Origin: an uncultured Ardenticatenia bacterium
Lineage (GTDB): Bacteria > Chloroflexota > Anaerolineae > 4572-78 > NAK82
DNA length: 53,858 nucleotides
Direction of reading: 5' to 3'
Assembly (NCBI GenBank): GCA_937127125.1
Contig: CAKZLO010000065.1
Coordinates: forward strand, 1-53,858
In this document: positions 36,790 through 47,649 of the stretch, piece after piece
Numbering within the stretch: position 1 is the stretch's first letter
Layout of the letters: each line of letters starts with the position of its first letter
The notes under the pieces: generated by a model
The model's input: only the letters and a program-made list of their open reading frames with translations
Databases searched by the model: none
What the model was told of the DNA's origin: nothing
Position numbers and translations under genes: made by a program

Positions 36790-38364
36790 TCACTCGCCCG
36801 GTGTCAGTGCCATCGCATTGACGTACTGCTGCATGAAATCGGCATCCTGATCCAGGTTGATCTGCTCGGCGCGCGCCGCCAAGCGCTCGCCCCAGGCAAA
36901 CCCCTCATCCGGCAAGAACATCGCCGCGCCCAGCCCGGCCCCATTGGGTATGGTTTCCACGACCTCGCGGCGCACTGGCGGTAGCATTCCAACACCTAAA
37001 ACGGCCTCGATGTCCAGCTGAGCTCCAAACGAGCCGGTCAGGATGACGCGTTGCAGATCGGATGGACGGAGTCGCAGCTGCTTTAGGAGGATTTCCATCG
37101 CAGCACGCATCGCCCCCTTGGCCTTTTGCAGCTCGCGGACATCCTTCTGGGTGAAGCTCAACCGTCCATCAGGTGTAAGCAGTAGGCGGCGGCCGTTGCC
37201 ATCTTGGACAATGCGATCAGCCAGCACGGGTGGATCACTGGCAAAGCGTCCATCCGCGCGCAACACCCCTGCCCGGCGCAACGTCCATACTATGCTGAGC
37301 AATCCGGAGCCGGTCAACCCGACAGGCTCTGCATCCCCAATGGTCTCGTAGGTGAGCTCGCCGTCTGTCAGGTGCACACCGATAATTGCGCCGTCCACGG
37401 CGCGGGTGCCACACGAAATGTTCACTCCTTCGAAAGCGGGGCCGGCAGCGGTCGAGGCAGTGAGGATGCGCTTGCCATCGGTGACCATCACTTCGCCGTT
37501 GGTGCCCAGGTCGATCGCGGCAATTGGCCCGGGCGGGTTATCGAAACCAAAGTAGGCCAGGCAGGCCAGCGTGTCTGTACCTACGAAGCCGCCGATCAAC
37601 GGGGGCAAAGACACTCGCACGTGTTCCGGAAAGATGCCACCCATCAGCGGTCGAGCGTCGCGAATGGGCGACTTGTCATAGGGCTGGAAGGGCATCATCG
37701 CCAGCGTGTGCACCGGCAGCATGGCCAACAAATGATGCATTGCTACATTGCCTACGATAACTACCCGGTCGATCCGATCGTATACTTTCGGCGCCAGCTT
37801 CAGCGCATCGACTGCCTGGTTGATCGAGGCCAACGCCAGGTTATGCAAGCGCTCTGCGTTCTGGGGATTGCGCAACACAGCGGCCAGGCGCGAGATCACA
37901 TCGCCGCCGAAGACGGTCTGCTGGTTGAGCGTGGCCGCGCCGGCGCACACCTCGCCATTGTCCAGCATCGTGAGAAATGCAGCCACGGTGGTCGACCCCA
38001 GATCGATTGCCAGGCCCAGCGGCACGTCGGTGTCGCGCTTATAGCGGTTGCTGGAACGGAAGCTCTTATTGGAGTAGACTACGATCGGCGCCAAGGTCAC
38101 CCGTGTGTCCTCGTATACGCGCGCCCGGCAGGCCAGTCGGTAATGCAGCGCGCGTTCTCCTGGCGTGAGATGTTTCAGCTCGATCTCATCGAGAGTGCTG
38201 AGGCCACCCTCAGCCAGCACCTTGCATTTACCACAGGTGCCACGTCCGGCGCATGGCTGCTCGAGCGGCAAGCCTGCTGCGATGATCACATCGCCCAAGA
38301 GGCTGCCCAGCGCAGCGGGCAGCGCGCGCACCTCTTCCCCGTAGATCACTGTGACCATTGGCAT
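36790..38364 (-). CDS. ASKHA/[2Fe-2S] reductive activator of corrinoid proteins (RamA-like/DUF4445)
   Basis: 524 residues from ATG 38364, where AGAGGGTG lies upstream; ATG 38418 is an in-frame alternative. The N-terminal ferredoxin domain carries Cys38, Cys44, Cys47 (CAGRGTCGKC) and Cys79 (LACRAR), the [2Fe-2S] spacing C-x5-C-x2-C-x31-C. An ASKHA ATPase domain follows, with AIDLGSTTVAAFL, AIDLGTNGEVMV and ILTGSFGAQLDIEA. Family members use ATP to reduce the cobalt of corrinoid methyltransferase partners back to Co(I). The DUF1638 gene just upstream fits that setting, but no corrinoid protein or methyltransferase is encoded in the window. Substrate and partner are unknown. Confidence 0.85.
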   Translation of the reverse strand: MPMVTVIYGEEVRALPAALGSLLGDVIIAAGLPLEQPCAGRGTCGKCKVLAEGGLSTLDEIELKHLTPGERALHYRLACRARVYEDTRVTLAPIVVYSNKSFRSSNRYKRDTDVPLGLAIDLGSTTVAAFLTMLDNGEVCAGAATLNQQTVFGGDVISRLAAVLRNPQNAERLHNLALASINQAVDALKLAPKVYDRIDRVVIVGNVAMHHLLAMLPVHTLAMMPFQPYDKSPIRDARPLMGGIFPEHVRVSLPPLIGGFVGTDTLACLAYFGFDNPPGPIAAIDLGTNGEVMVTDGKRILTASTAAGPAFEGVNISCGTRAVDGAIIGVHLTDGELTYETIGDAEPVGLTGSGLLSIVWTLRRAGVLRADGRFASDPPVLADRIVQDGNGRRLLLTPDGRLSFTQKDVRELQKAKGAMRAAMEILLKQLRLRPSDLQRVILTGSFGAQLDIEAVLGVGMLPPVRREVVETIPNGAGLGAAMFLPDEGFAWGERLAARAEQINLDQDADFMQQYVNAMALTPGE

Positions 38365-38439
38365 CGCAAGAACACCCTCTTTGATCGATACGTCTAACTC
38401 TGTTTTGGGGACGCCCATAACGCGCGTCGCTGCACACCC

Positions 38440-39204
38440 TCATTCGCCGGACGCATGGAACTGTTCCTGGGTGATCTCACCGCCCGGCGGCACTACCACA
38501 AATTCTCCATCCGCCTGATCAAGTGCTGTAGCGACCTCGATCAGCCGTCGCACATAGCGATCGGAACCCATGATCTCCTCGTAGCGCATCCCCCAGCGCT
38601 TGCAAAAGTTGGCAATCTGTTCCACGCGCGGGCGATATTTTTCCAGTTCTGCTTGCGTGTGCGCCACGAACACCAGTCGTCGATAGTTGCGGTACATCTG
38701 ATCTATCAGCCACTCTGCCGTCTCCGGGCCATACTGGGCTGCATACGTTTCATACGTGGTCAGTGGATCGGCGCCGTAGCGGGCATCGCTCATGCCGGTG
38801 TGGTTGAGTCGCGCGACATCTGCCTCCAGCCATCCCCGTCCCAAGTAATAGGTGCCCGGCTCCTTGCGAAATTCTTCCAGATAGGCCTGGCGCGAGCCCA
38901 GCATAATGGCAATGCAATCATCCACTCGTGGCACAAGCAGCACATGCTTGCCTGCTCTGAGGCCGAGCAGCCCGTTGCCACACAAGCCGTAAGCCAGCAC
39001 GATCAAGCTGGGCTGTTCAATGCTATCAATAGCCTCCTGCAGGGTGCGCTGCATCTGTTTAGGGGTTACGTGCAGTGCCATGTCGAAGAACTGCAGCTGG
39101 CTGGCCAGGCCTTGTGGGAGCAGCTCCTGCAGCATATCCTGAAACACTGTGCAAGCCAGCACCACGACCGGGAGTTTGTCTTGTTCTGTAACTTGATCCC
39201 CCAT
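38440..39204 (-). CDS. DUF1638 protein
   Basis: 254 residues of a domain family of unknown function often found near corrinoid-dependent methyltransferase genes. The sequence begins LPVVVLACTVFQDML and includes LIVLAYGLCGNGLLGLRAGKHVLLVPRVDDCIA, which matches the family core with a conserved Cys and a DDC motif. GGGATGCGAAG lies ahead of the ATG. It ends 21 bp before the longest frame of the ASKHA activator, so the two are probably translated from one mRNA. A role in corrinoid-dependent methyl transfer is inferred from context only. Confidence 0.85.
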   Translation of the reverse strand: MGDQVTEQDKLPVVVLACTVFQDMLQELLPQGLASQLQFFDMALHVTPKQMQRTLQEAIDSIEQPSLIVLAYGLCGNGLLGLRAGKHVLLVPRVDDCIAIMLGSRQAYLEEFRKEPGTYYLGRGWLEADVARLNHTGMSDARYGADPLTTYETYAAQYGPETAEWLIDQMYRNYRRLVFVAHTQAELEKYRPRVEQIANFCKRWGMRYEEIMGSDRYVRRLIEVATALDQADGEFVVVPPGGEITQEQFHASGE

Positions 39205-39303
39205 CTTCGCATCCCAACCGGTTGTCTGGAATATGTGGTAAGACCTGTATTATCAGCTAAAGTGGCTTTTTCGCTACTTGAGTAGTGGCCGCATGTGTCC
39301 TGG

Positions 39304-40833
<1,530 letters not shown>

Positions 40834-40889
40834 TTATGCTCACCCTGATGTCCTGTATCTCAACACAGTAGATTATCTTGCACGCGACT

Positions 40890-42620
40890 TTACATCGATT
40901 CGGGCGCTGAGACGCCGATCAGGCGCAACGTGTTGGCCAATACAATCTTGGCAGCCTGCACCAGTTTCATGCGGGCGCGCCCGATCTCAGCGTGTCCAGC
41001 ATCTTCCGAGACAACGCGACACTCTTTGTAAAAAGCGTGGAACGCAGTTGCCAGCTCTTGCGCGTAGTGCGTCAGATGGTGTGGGCTGAGCGACTCGGCG
41101 CACAAGGCGACCGTCTCGGGCAAGCGCACCATCTGGCGAATGAGCGCCTGCTCAGCAGGATGGATTAGCAAGCTGACGTCGCCTCCTTCCGGCGAGAAGC
41201 CGCGTTCCCGGGCGTAGCGGAAGATGCTGGCGATGCGTGCGTGGCCGTACTGGACGTAGTACACCGGATTCTCGTTGGACTGTTGCACGGCCAAGGTCAG
41301 GTCGAGCTCCATCTGACTCTCGGCGGCGCGCGTCAGCAGCATGAAGCGCGTTGCGTCGGCGCCAATCTCCTCCACGACCTCGCGCAGCGTGATGATCTCA
41401 CCCGTGCGTTTGCCCATGCGGACCAGCTCACCGCCGCGCTTGAGTGTCACCAGTTGATAGAGTATAACCGTGATGCGATTAGGGTCGAGTCCCAGCGCGC
41501 GGGTGACCGCTTTCATGCGCGGCACATGTCCCTGATGATCAGCGCCCCAAACATAGATCGCCCAGTCAAATCCGCGCGTGACGAGCTTGTCCCATACGTA
41601 GGCGATGTCAGAAGCAAAGTAAGTCGGCCGGCCATCGGAGCGCACCACCACGTTATCTTTGTCCTGCATACTCCTGACGAGGGCCTCTGTCTGCTGTTCC
41701 TCAGTTGCTTGGTGGTCTCCGCCTGAGGATGTGTGGGGCGTCTCGGTGAACCACACGGCTCCATCACGATGCACCAGCCAGCCACCCGCGCTCAGTCGAT
41801 TGAAGACGAGGCCATAGATGCCATCCTCATAGAGGCTGCGCTCCGATTTCCAGCTGTCGAAGTGGATGCCCAACGCTGCTGCATCGGCCTGGATGCTCGC
41901 CAGCATGCGCTTCAGCCCTTCTTCGCGCAATGCAGTCAGAGCCTGACCTCGTTCCATAGTTAGGAAGCGTTCGCCGTATTCTTGGGCCAGCTGGTGGCCC
42001 ATCTCCACCAGGTAATTGCCGGGATACCCACCCTCCGGCAACGGCTCATCGCATCCCAGCGCTTGTGCGTAACGCGCATAAAGGCTGGCAGCGAAGAGCT
42101 CCACCTGTGTGCCTGTGTCGTTGATGTAATATTCGCGATGCACGCGCCAACCCGCTGCAGCCAGCACATTGGCCAGAGCGTCGCCCAGGACAGCATTGCG
42201 TCCCGAGCCGATCGTAAGCGGTCCGGTGGGGTTGGCGCTGATGTATTCCACCTGCACTGAGCGCCCTTTGCCCAGATCTAAGTGCCCAAAGCGTTCTCCT
42301 TCTGCGAGGATGACCTCCACCTGCTGGGTCAGCCATTGCGGCGACAGGGTGATGTTGATGAAGCCGGGGTGCGCTGCCTCCACCTTGCCAATGAAGGGTG
42401 CGGGTGGCATGTGTGCCACAACCCGCTCTGCGATGGCGATCGGGGCCATACGCGCGACACGCGCCAGAGTCATGCAGACGGGACTGGCATAGTCGCCAAA
42501 AGCTTCGTCTCGAGCGCGCGTGACGGGCACCTCCGGAAGCCCAAAGGCGGGCAACTCTCCTTTCTTCTGTGCTCTACGGATAGCTTCTGCGATCAACTGA
42601 GCGATGTCATCACGAACCAT
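40890..42620 (-). CDS. argS: Arginyl-tRNA synthetase with a degenerate HIGH motif
   Basis: 576 residues of class I ArgRS. The N-terminal Add-1 domain is followed by the Rossmann catalytic core, the KMSKS region and an anticodon-binding all-helical C-terminus with DALRP features ending NTLRLIGVSAPE. The usual HVGH motif reads T136-I-G-S139 in SANPTGPLTIGSGRNAVLGDALA, so both histidines are replaced. The KMSKS loop is likewise changed (LVRMGKRTGEI). The rest of the family is well preserved, so this looks like a real enzyme variant. The ATG at 42620 follows GAGGTG; the in-frame ATG at 42644 does not. It attaches arginine to its tRNA. Confidence 0.95.
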   Translation of the reverse strand: MVRDDIAQLIAEAIRRAQKKGELPAFGLPEVPVTRARDEAFGDYASPVCMTLARVARMAPIAIAERVVAHMPPAPFIGKVEAAHPGFINITLSPQWLTQQVEVILAEGERFGHLDLGKGRSVQVEYISANPTGPLTIGSGRNAVLGDALANVLAAAGWRVHREYYINDTGTQVELFAASLYARYAQALGCDEPLPEGGYPGNYLVEMGHQLAQEYGERFLTMERGQALTALREEGLKRMLASIQADAAALGIHFDSWKSERSLYEDGIYGLVFNRLSAGGWLVHRDGAVWFTETPHTSSGGDHQATEEQQTEALVRSMQDKDNVVVRSDGRPTYFASDIAYVWDKLVTRGFDWAIYVWGADHQGHVPRMKAVTRALGLDPNRITVILYQLVTLKRGGELVRMGKRTGEIITLREVVEEIGADATRFMLLTRAAESQMELDLTLAVQQSNENPVYYVQYGHARIASIFRYARERGFSPEGGDVSLLIHPAEQALIRQMVRLPETVALCAESLSPHHLTHYAQELATAFHAFYKECRVVSEDAGHAEIGRARMKLVQAAKIVLANTLRLIGVSAPESM

Positions 42621-42697
42621 GAACACCTCAACGCATGGATCCAAGGAACAGTTTGCTGTAATTTCTGGTTTCTCAACGCCTTGGAGTTTCTTTTCGC

Positions 42698-42721
42698 AGC
42701 CTTGCGGTCGCCGCGAAGGCT
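42698..42721 (-). terminator. Hairpin between the VIT-like gene and argS
   Basis: AGCCTTGCGG (42698-42707) pairs with CCGC-g-AAGGCT (42711-42721), a 10-bp stem with one bulged base and a 3-nt loop. It falls just after the VIT-like stop. No T-run follows on the minus strand. Confidence 0.4.
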
Positions 42722-42734
42722 GGGCCCTGTCATT

Positions 42735-43553
42735 TCATACTCCCAGTCCCCTGAGCAGGACGCCCACACCGTATGCCACGCTGGCTGCCAAGCCGCCAAC
42801 TACAAGCATTTCCAGACCGCTGCGCAGTGAGTTCAGATGGGTGACAAATACTTTAGCCGCACCCAGGCCAAACAGTGCCAATGCTGACAGTCCTGCAGCC
42901 ACCGGGAATCGCACCTCCGTAGGGATGGCAACCACCAATCCGGCCAGATAGATTAGCAACGGCACGGCACCAGCCAACACGAAAGCGCCAAAAGTCGCTA
43001 ATGCGCTGTAGAAGGGTTTGCGTTCGTCCGGCAGCAATCCCAGCTCTTCCACCATCATTGCTTTGACCCATAGCTCTGGGTCCCGCGTTTTGATTTCCAC
43101 CAGGCGCTGCGCGTCCTCTTGTGTGTATCCCTGTTGCAAGTAGATTTCATAGAGCTCAGCGCGCTCTGCCTCGGGCATATGCTCAACTTCCCAGCGCTCA
43201 CGCGCCAGCTCGCGCTCGTAGTATTCCCGTTCCGCGCGAGCGGACAGGTAGGCACCGGTTGCCATCGAGAAGCCATCGGCGAACAGGTTTGCCAGGCCGA
43301 GGATCAAGAGGACGTGGACGCCCAATTGGGCACCCGCCACACCACTCACCACGGCAAAGGTGGTTACAATACCATCCAGGCCGCCATAAACCATGTCCCC
43401 GATGTAAGCGTGGCCGGCGCCACCATGCTCCTCGATGTGTTCCCGTCGCGCCGTGCGAACGATGCGCTCCAGGGTATGTGCTTCGCGCGCTGCCTCGAGA
43501 TCGCGTTTGGCGAATGCGCGGCGCGCGTCTTCGACACGTTTCGACAGGCTCAC
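42735..43553 (-). CDS. VIT1/CCC1-family transporter
   Basis: 272 residues. The N-terminal helical part (about 1-45) precedes the conserved GDMVYGGLDGIVTTFAVVSGVAGA and the second family motif LGLANLFADGFSMATGAYLSARAE. A long cytoplasmic helical insert (about 110-185, rich in Glu) precedes three further membrane segments. The VIT family exports Fe2+ or Mn2+ from the cytoplasm; the acidic insert fits the metal-binding domain of plant VIT1. It starts at a GTG whose bases overlap the polA stop (GTGA), so it is translationally coupled to polA, although the two have no functional link. Confidence 0.85.
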   Translation of the reverse strand: MSLSKRVEDARRAFAKRDLEAAREAHTLERIVRTARREHIEEHGGAGHAYIGDMVYGGLDGIVTTFAVVSGVAGAQLGVHVLLILGLANLFADGFSMATGAYLSARAEREYYERELARERWEVEHMPEAERAELYEIYLQQGYTQEDAQRLVEIKTRDPELWVKAMMVEELGLLPDERKPFYSALATFGAFVLAGAVPLLIYLAGLVVAIPTEVRFPVAAGLSALALFGLGAAKVFVTHLNSLRSGLEMLVVGGLAASVAYGVGVLLRGLGV

Positions 43554-46369
43554 CGCGGTACCATCTCCAGCCAGTTTGTGCCCACTTCGATATCCACTTT
43601 GAGTGGCACGGCCAGCTGGAACGCACCACTCATTACCTCACGCACCAGAGGGATGGCTGTGTCGACCTCGTCGTCGGGCACCTCCAGCACCAGTTCATCA
43701 TGCACTTGGAGCACCATGCGTGCCTGCATAGCACGCTCCTGAAGCGCTCGATGCAGCCGGATCATGGCAATTTTGATGATGTCCGCGGCCGTGCCCTGAA
43801 TAGGCATATTGATTGCCTCGCGTTCGGCACGTGCACGATCGGGGCCGCGCATCTTGGCCAATCCGGGGAAGTAACGACGGCGGCCCAGCAGGGTTTGCAC
43901 GTAACCTTGTTCCGCTGCCAGACGCTTGGTCTGCTCAATGTAACGCAACACTCCAGGGTACTTCTCGAAATAAGTTTTAATGAACTTGCTTGCTTCCTGC
44001 TGGCTCATACCGGTTTGCTGGGCCAGTCCGAAAGGCCCCTGCCCATAGCTGAGGCCAAAGTTGACGCTTTTGGCGATGCGACGTTGTTCCTTGGTCACTT
44101 CTGAGATGGGAATGCCTAACACAGCAGCCGCCGTGGCAGCGTGGATGTCCTCATCCCGCATGAAAGCGCTCAGCAAGCCAGAGTCTTGCGATACGTGCGC
44201 CATCACGCGCAGTTCCACCTGAGAGTAGTCCGCGGCCAGCAATTGCCAGCCCGGTTCGGCGACAAACGCTCGGCGCACTTCTCGGCCCACTTCAGTGCGG
44301 ATGGGGATGTTCTGCAAGTTGGGATTGCTGCTGGAAATGCGTCCGGTGACAGTGCTGGTCTGGTTAAAGGAGGTGTGCACCCGCCCGGTGCGCGGGTTGA
44401 TCAGCTGGGGGAGCGCATCCACGTAGGTGCTCTTCAGCTTGGTCAGCTGGCGTTGTTCCAGGATCAGCTCGATGACGGGATGATGACCGCGTAGTGACTC
44501 CAACACGTCGGCAGCTGTCGAGTAATAACCGCTTTGGTTCTTACGCAGGCCTGTGGTGGGCAAGTTGAGCTTGATGAACAGTGCATCTGAGAGCTGCTGA
44601 GTCGAGTTGACATTGAAACGATAGCCCACCCATTCGTAGATCTGTTCCTCAATAGCCTGCAGGCGCGCATCAAGGTCACGTGACATCTGGCGCAACACCT
44701 CGACGTCCAACCGCACGCCAGCGCGTTCCATAGCCACGAGCACGGGCACCAGCGGCATCTCCACCTCGCAAAAGAGGGACTCCTGACCACGCTGGCGCAG
44801 GTCACTCTGCAGGCCATCCACCAGGCGGCGCGTCATGTCCACGTCAGCACAGGCATATGCCGCAGCGCGCTCCAGCGGCACCTGGTCCATGGTGATTTGC
44901 TTGCGGCCACTGCCAATGAGGTCGGTGATCTCGGTCATATCGATGCCCAGACGGTTCCAGGCAAGATTCTTCAGCCCTAGCGTCCCGGCAGGATCGAGCA
45001 ACCAGGCGGCGACCATCGTATCAAACAGCTGGCCGTGCGTTTCTACACCGTGTTGCGCCAGGACAGTGATGTCATATTTAGCGTTGTGGGCGATCTTGGG
45101 CAACCGCTCGTTGGTGAACAGAGGGCGCAAGATATGCAGCACATCCTCTTTGGGTAAGCGCACAGTTGGTGAGGCGAGCGGCACATAGCTGGCATGGCCT
45201 GGGCCGTCAGTCAACGCGATACCCACCAGGTCGGCGGTGATGGCGTCGGTGGAAGTGGTCTCCACGTCAAAGGTCAAGTTCTCTGCTTTTTTTAGCCGGT
45301 CGGCCAGCGTGGAAAGCTCAGTGAGCGAGGTGATGACATGGTACTGGGGCTTTTCGGCCACGCGTGGCGGTGTGGGCGCTGGTGCTTCGGCCATCCCGGG
45401 GGTGGTACCTTCAAACATGCCCAGCTGCACGCCAGCGGGTGAGACAACCGACGTTGCAGCGCGCGCGGGGCGGCCAGGAATACGATTAAGCAGGCTGCGA
45501 AACTCCAGCTCTTGGAACAGGCGCAGCACTTCGTTGACGTCAAAATCGCGCGTGTGGCAGGTTTCTAAGTCGAGGCGGACACCCGGTACATCGGTTTTGA
45601 TGCGTGCCAGCGCGCGCGAAAGAAAGGCCAAGTCGCGCCCGGCTTCCAGCTTGGCGCGTTGGCCGGGTGGCAGCTCATCGAGGTGGGCATACAGCTCCTC
45701 GAGCGTACCATACTTCTGAATCAGCTGGATGCCTGTTTTCTCGCCAATGCCCTTAACGCCTGGGATGTTGTCGCTGAGATCACCCACCAATCCCTTCAAT
45801 TCGATTAGTTGGGCTGGGGAGAGTCCATAACGCGCCCGCAACTCAGCTTCATCGTACAGCTTGCGTTCACCGAAGGTCCTGCCCGAAATAAGCACTTTGA
45901 CGTGGGGGTCAATCAGCTGAAAGGCGTCGCGATCGCCGGTGACAATGATGGTTTCGATGCCCCGTGCCGCCGCCTGCTTGGCGAGTGTTCCCAATACATC
46001 GTCTGCCTCGTAGTTTTCGGCGGTGAAGACAGGGATGTTGAATGCACGCACCAGCTGTTCGACGCGTTGCATCTGCGAAGTCATATCCTCTGGCATCTTT
46101 TCGCGGGTTGCCTTGTACGCAGCATATTGGTTGTGCCGAAAGGAGGGTCCAACGTCAAAAGCCACTGCCAGGTACTCGGGGTTGTATTCTTCCCACAAAC
46201 TGAGCAGCATTAGCGCGAAGCCGTACACGGCGTGGGTCGGCTCGCCGGCACGCGTGTGCATGTTCGTGTTCGACAGGGCAAAGTAGGCACGGTAAGCCAG
46301 CGCGTGCCCGTCGATCAATGCCAGGACAGGCGGCCGCTCTACGCGTGTATCCGCCATTTTCTCTCCCAT
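43550..46369 (-). CDS. polA: DNA polymerase I
   Basis: 939 residues. It has all three domains. The N-terminal 5'-3' exonuclease starts PVLALIDGHALAYRAYF. The 3'-5' exonuclease retains its catalytic residues (DVETTS, NAKYD, and the Tyr/Asp of YACADVD), so it is probably proofreading-competent, unlike several bacterial polymerases I. The polymerase has motifs A (DYSQVELRVMAH), B (RRIAKSVNFGLSYGQ) and C (QVHDELVLEVP). It fills gaps in replication and repair. ATG 46369 follows AAGGGG; ATG 46357 is a possible later start. Confidence 0.97.
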   Translation of the reverse strand: MGEKMADTRVERPPVLALIDGHALAYRAYFALSNTNMHTRAGEPTHAVYGFALMLLSLWEEYNPEYLAVAFDVGPSFRHNQYAAYKATREKMPEDMTSQMQRVEQLVRAFNIPVFTAENYEADDVLGTLAKQAAARGIETIIVTGDRDAFQLIDPHVKVLISGRTFGERKLYDEAELRARYGLSPAQLIELKGLVGDLSDNIPGVKGIGEKTGIQLIQKYGTLEELYAHLDELPPGQRAKLEAGRDLAFLSRALARIKTDVPGVRLDLETCHTRDFDVNEVLRLFQELEFRSLLNRIPGRPARAATSVVSPAGVQLGMFEGTTPGMAEAPAPTPPRVAEKPQYHVITSLTELSTLADRLKKAENLTFDVETTSTDAITADLVGIALTDGPGHASYVPLASPTVRLPKEDVLHILRPLFTNERLPKIAHNAKYDITVLAQHGVETHGQLFDTMVAAWLLDPAGTLGLKNLAWNRLGIDMTEITDLIGSGRKQITMDQVPLERAAAYACADVDMTRRLVDGLQSDLRQRGQESLFCEVEMPLVPVLVAMERAGVRLDVEVLRQMSRDLDARLQAIEEQIYEWVGYRFNVNSTQQLSDALFIKLNLPTTGLRKNQSGYYSTAADVLESLRGHHPVIELILEQRQLTKLKSTYVDALPQLINPRTGRVHTSFNQTSTVTGRISSSNPNLQNIPIRTEVGREVRRAFVAEPGWQLLAADYSQVELRVMAHVSQDSGLLSAFMRDEDIHAATAAAVLGIPISEVTKEQRRIAKSVNFGLSYGQGPFGLAQQTGMSQQEASKFIKTYFEKYPGVLRYIEQTKRLAAEQGYVQTLLGRRRYFPGLAKMRGPDRARAEREAINMPIQGTAADIIKIAMIRLHRALQERAMQARMVLQVHDELVLEVPDDEVDTAIPLVREVMSGAFQLAVPLKVDIEVGTNWLEMVPR

Positions 46370-46411
46370 GGCTTTTCCCCTTTCCACATCTGCCCTGCGA
46401 GATATACAAAA

Positions 46412-46440
46412 ATTGTACCGCTGCGAGATGTGAAAGTCAA
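46412..46440 (-). promoter_or_regulatory. Sigma70-type promoter for polA
   Basis: On the minus strand TTGACT (46435-46440) and TACAAT (46412-46417) are 17 bp apart. The start lies about 40 nt before ATG 46369. Confidence 0.65.
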
Positions 46441-46572
46441 TGCATTGGCTTATACAAAGTCGGGGCGTAGTGGTATGGTGTCATTCAATAGACTGTGCGT
46501 TTTTGCCCAAGCTGTATTGCACAGCGTGACTCATCGGCCTTGCAAGTGTTCCTATGTAACGAGTTGATTCCT

Positions 46573-46601
46573 TTGCTGGTCTGTCTAAAGGATGTTATAC
46601 T
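46573..46601 (+). promoter_or_regulatory. Sigma70-type promoter for the etf operon
   Basis: TTGCTG (46573-46578) and TATACT (46596-46601) are 17 bp apart. The leader to the etfB ATG is about 50 nt. It faces away from the polA promoter. Confidence 0.6.
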
Positions 46602-46658
46602 CCTGGCCTCATAAATCTGATACAGGCTAAAATTTTCCCTTATCTGCGGGAGGTTGGA

Positions 46659-47564
46659 ATGGCATCTGAGAAAGGTTATCGAATGGTGGTGCTGGTGAAA
46701 CAGGTGCCAGATACCCGCCATCTGAGCGGCGAGGTGATGAAACCGGATGGGACGGTCAACCGCGCCGCACTACCCGCCATTTTCAATCCGGAGGATCTCA
46801 ATGCGTTAGAGATGGCCCTCCAGGTGCGCGAAGAGAAGGGGGGACACATTACTGTCATTACGATGGGGCCTCCTTCGGCGGCGGAGGTGTTGCGTGACGC
46901 GCTGTATCGCGGTGCCGATCAGGTTATCCTGCTCACTGATCGACGCTTCGCCGGTTCCGACACTCTGGCCACTTCTTATGCGTTGTCCTGTGCTATCAGG
47001 AAGCTGGGCCCCGTAGACCTGGTGTTCTGTGGTCGGCAAGCGATTGACGGCGACACCGCGCAAGTGGGCCCTCAGACGGCTGAGAAGCTAGGTATTCCCC
47101 AGATCACTTATGCCGAACGCATTGTGCAGCTGGAAGGGGATGAGATCGTGGTCATGCGTGCGTTGGAACGGGGCAGGGAGATGATCAAATGTTGCCTGCC
47201 GTGTTTGTTGACTGTGGTAGCATCAGCCAACCGACCTCGCCCTCCTTCGGTGCGCAGGTGGATCGAATACAAGTTGGCTGCGGCGCCGCACGAATATCCT
47301 GCTCTGCTGCAAAAATGGCCAGAGTTTGAAAATGAAACCCAGTTAGATACCTTCCTGCGCGCGCGAGGTCTGCGCATCCCCGTCTGGACGGTGGATGAAA
47401 TCGGTGCCGACCCGGACAAAGTTGGTCTGGCCGGCTCACCTACCCAGGTGTACAAAATCAACATGGTGGTGCTGGAGAAGGCAGAGACCAAGGAGATTCC
47501 GCCCACACGCGAAGGCATTGTCGCGCTGGTGCAGGAGCTGGTGCAAGAGTACATCATCGGGTGA
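46659..47564 (+). CDS. etfB: Electron transfer flavoprotein, beta subunit
   Basis: 301 residues, slightly longer than typical. The N-terminus MVVLVKQVPDT is the usual EtfB start. It contains the AMP-binding motif and YGADQV-type segment (YRGADQVILLTD) and the family block DLVFCGRQAIDGDTAQVGPQTAEKLGIPQIT. With EtfA it carries electrons from acyl-CoA dehydrogenases to the respiratory chain. GGGAGGTTGGA precedes the ATG at 46659. The gene leads a unit that ends in acyl-CoA dehydrogenase. The ETF:quinone oxidoreductase needed to pass electrons to quinone is not in the window. Confidence 0.95.
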   Translation: MASEKGYRMVVLVKQVPDTRHLSGEVMKPDGTVNRAALPAIFNPEDLNALEMALQVREEKGGHITVITMGPPSAAEVLRDALYRGADQVILLTDRRFAGSDTLATSYALSCAIRKLGPVDLVFCGRQAIDGDTAQVGPQTAEKLGIPQITYAERIVQLEGDEIVVMRALERGREMIKCCLPCLLTVVASANRPRPPSVRRWIEYKLAAAPHEYPALLQKWPEFENETQLDTFLRARGLRIPVWTVDEIGADPDKVGLAGSPTQVYKINMVVLEKAETKEIPPTREGIVALVQELVQEYIIG

Positions 47565-47649
47565 GTTGTGGGGTATCGCTGACCTAACACCAAACGAGAT
47601 TATGCTGGTGTAGATTCCGGCACAGCATTGTTTTCTCTAGGGAGTTCCT

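Noticed and set aside
37204-38397. 397-codon open frame on the plus strand
   Set aside because: It is antisense to the ASKHA activator gene and has no motif.
43121-44104. 327-codon open frame on the plus strand
   Set aside because: It is antisense to the VIT-like and polA genes and is Arg/His rich, typical of a shadow frame.
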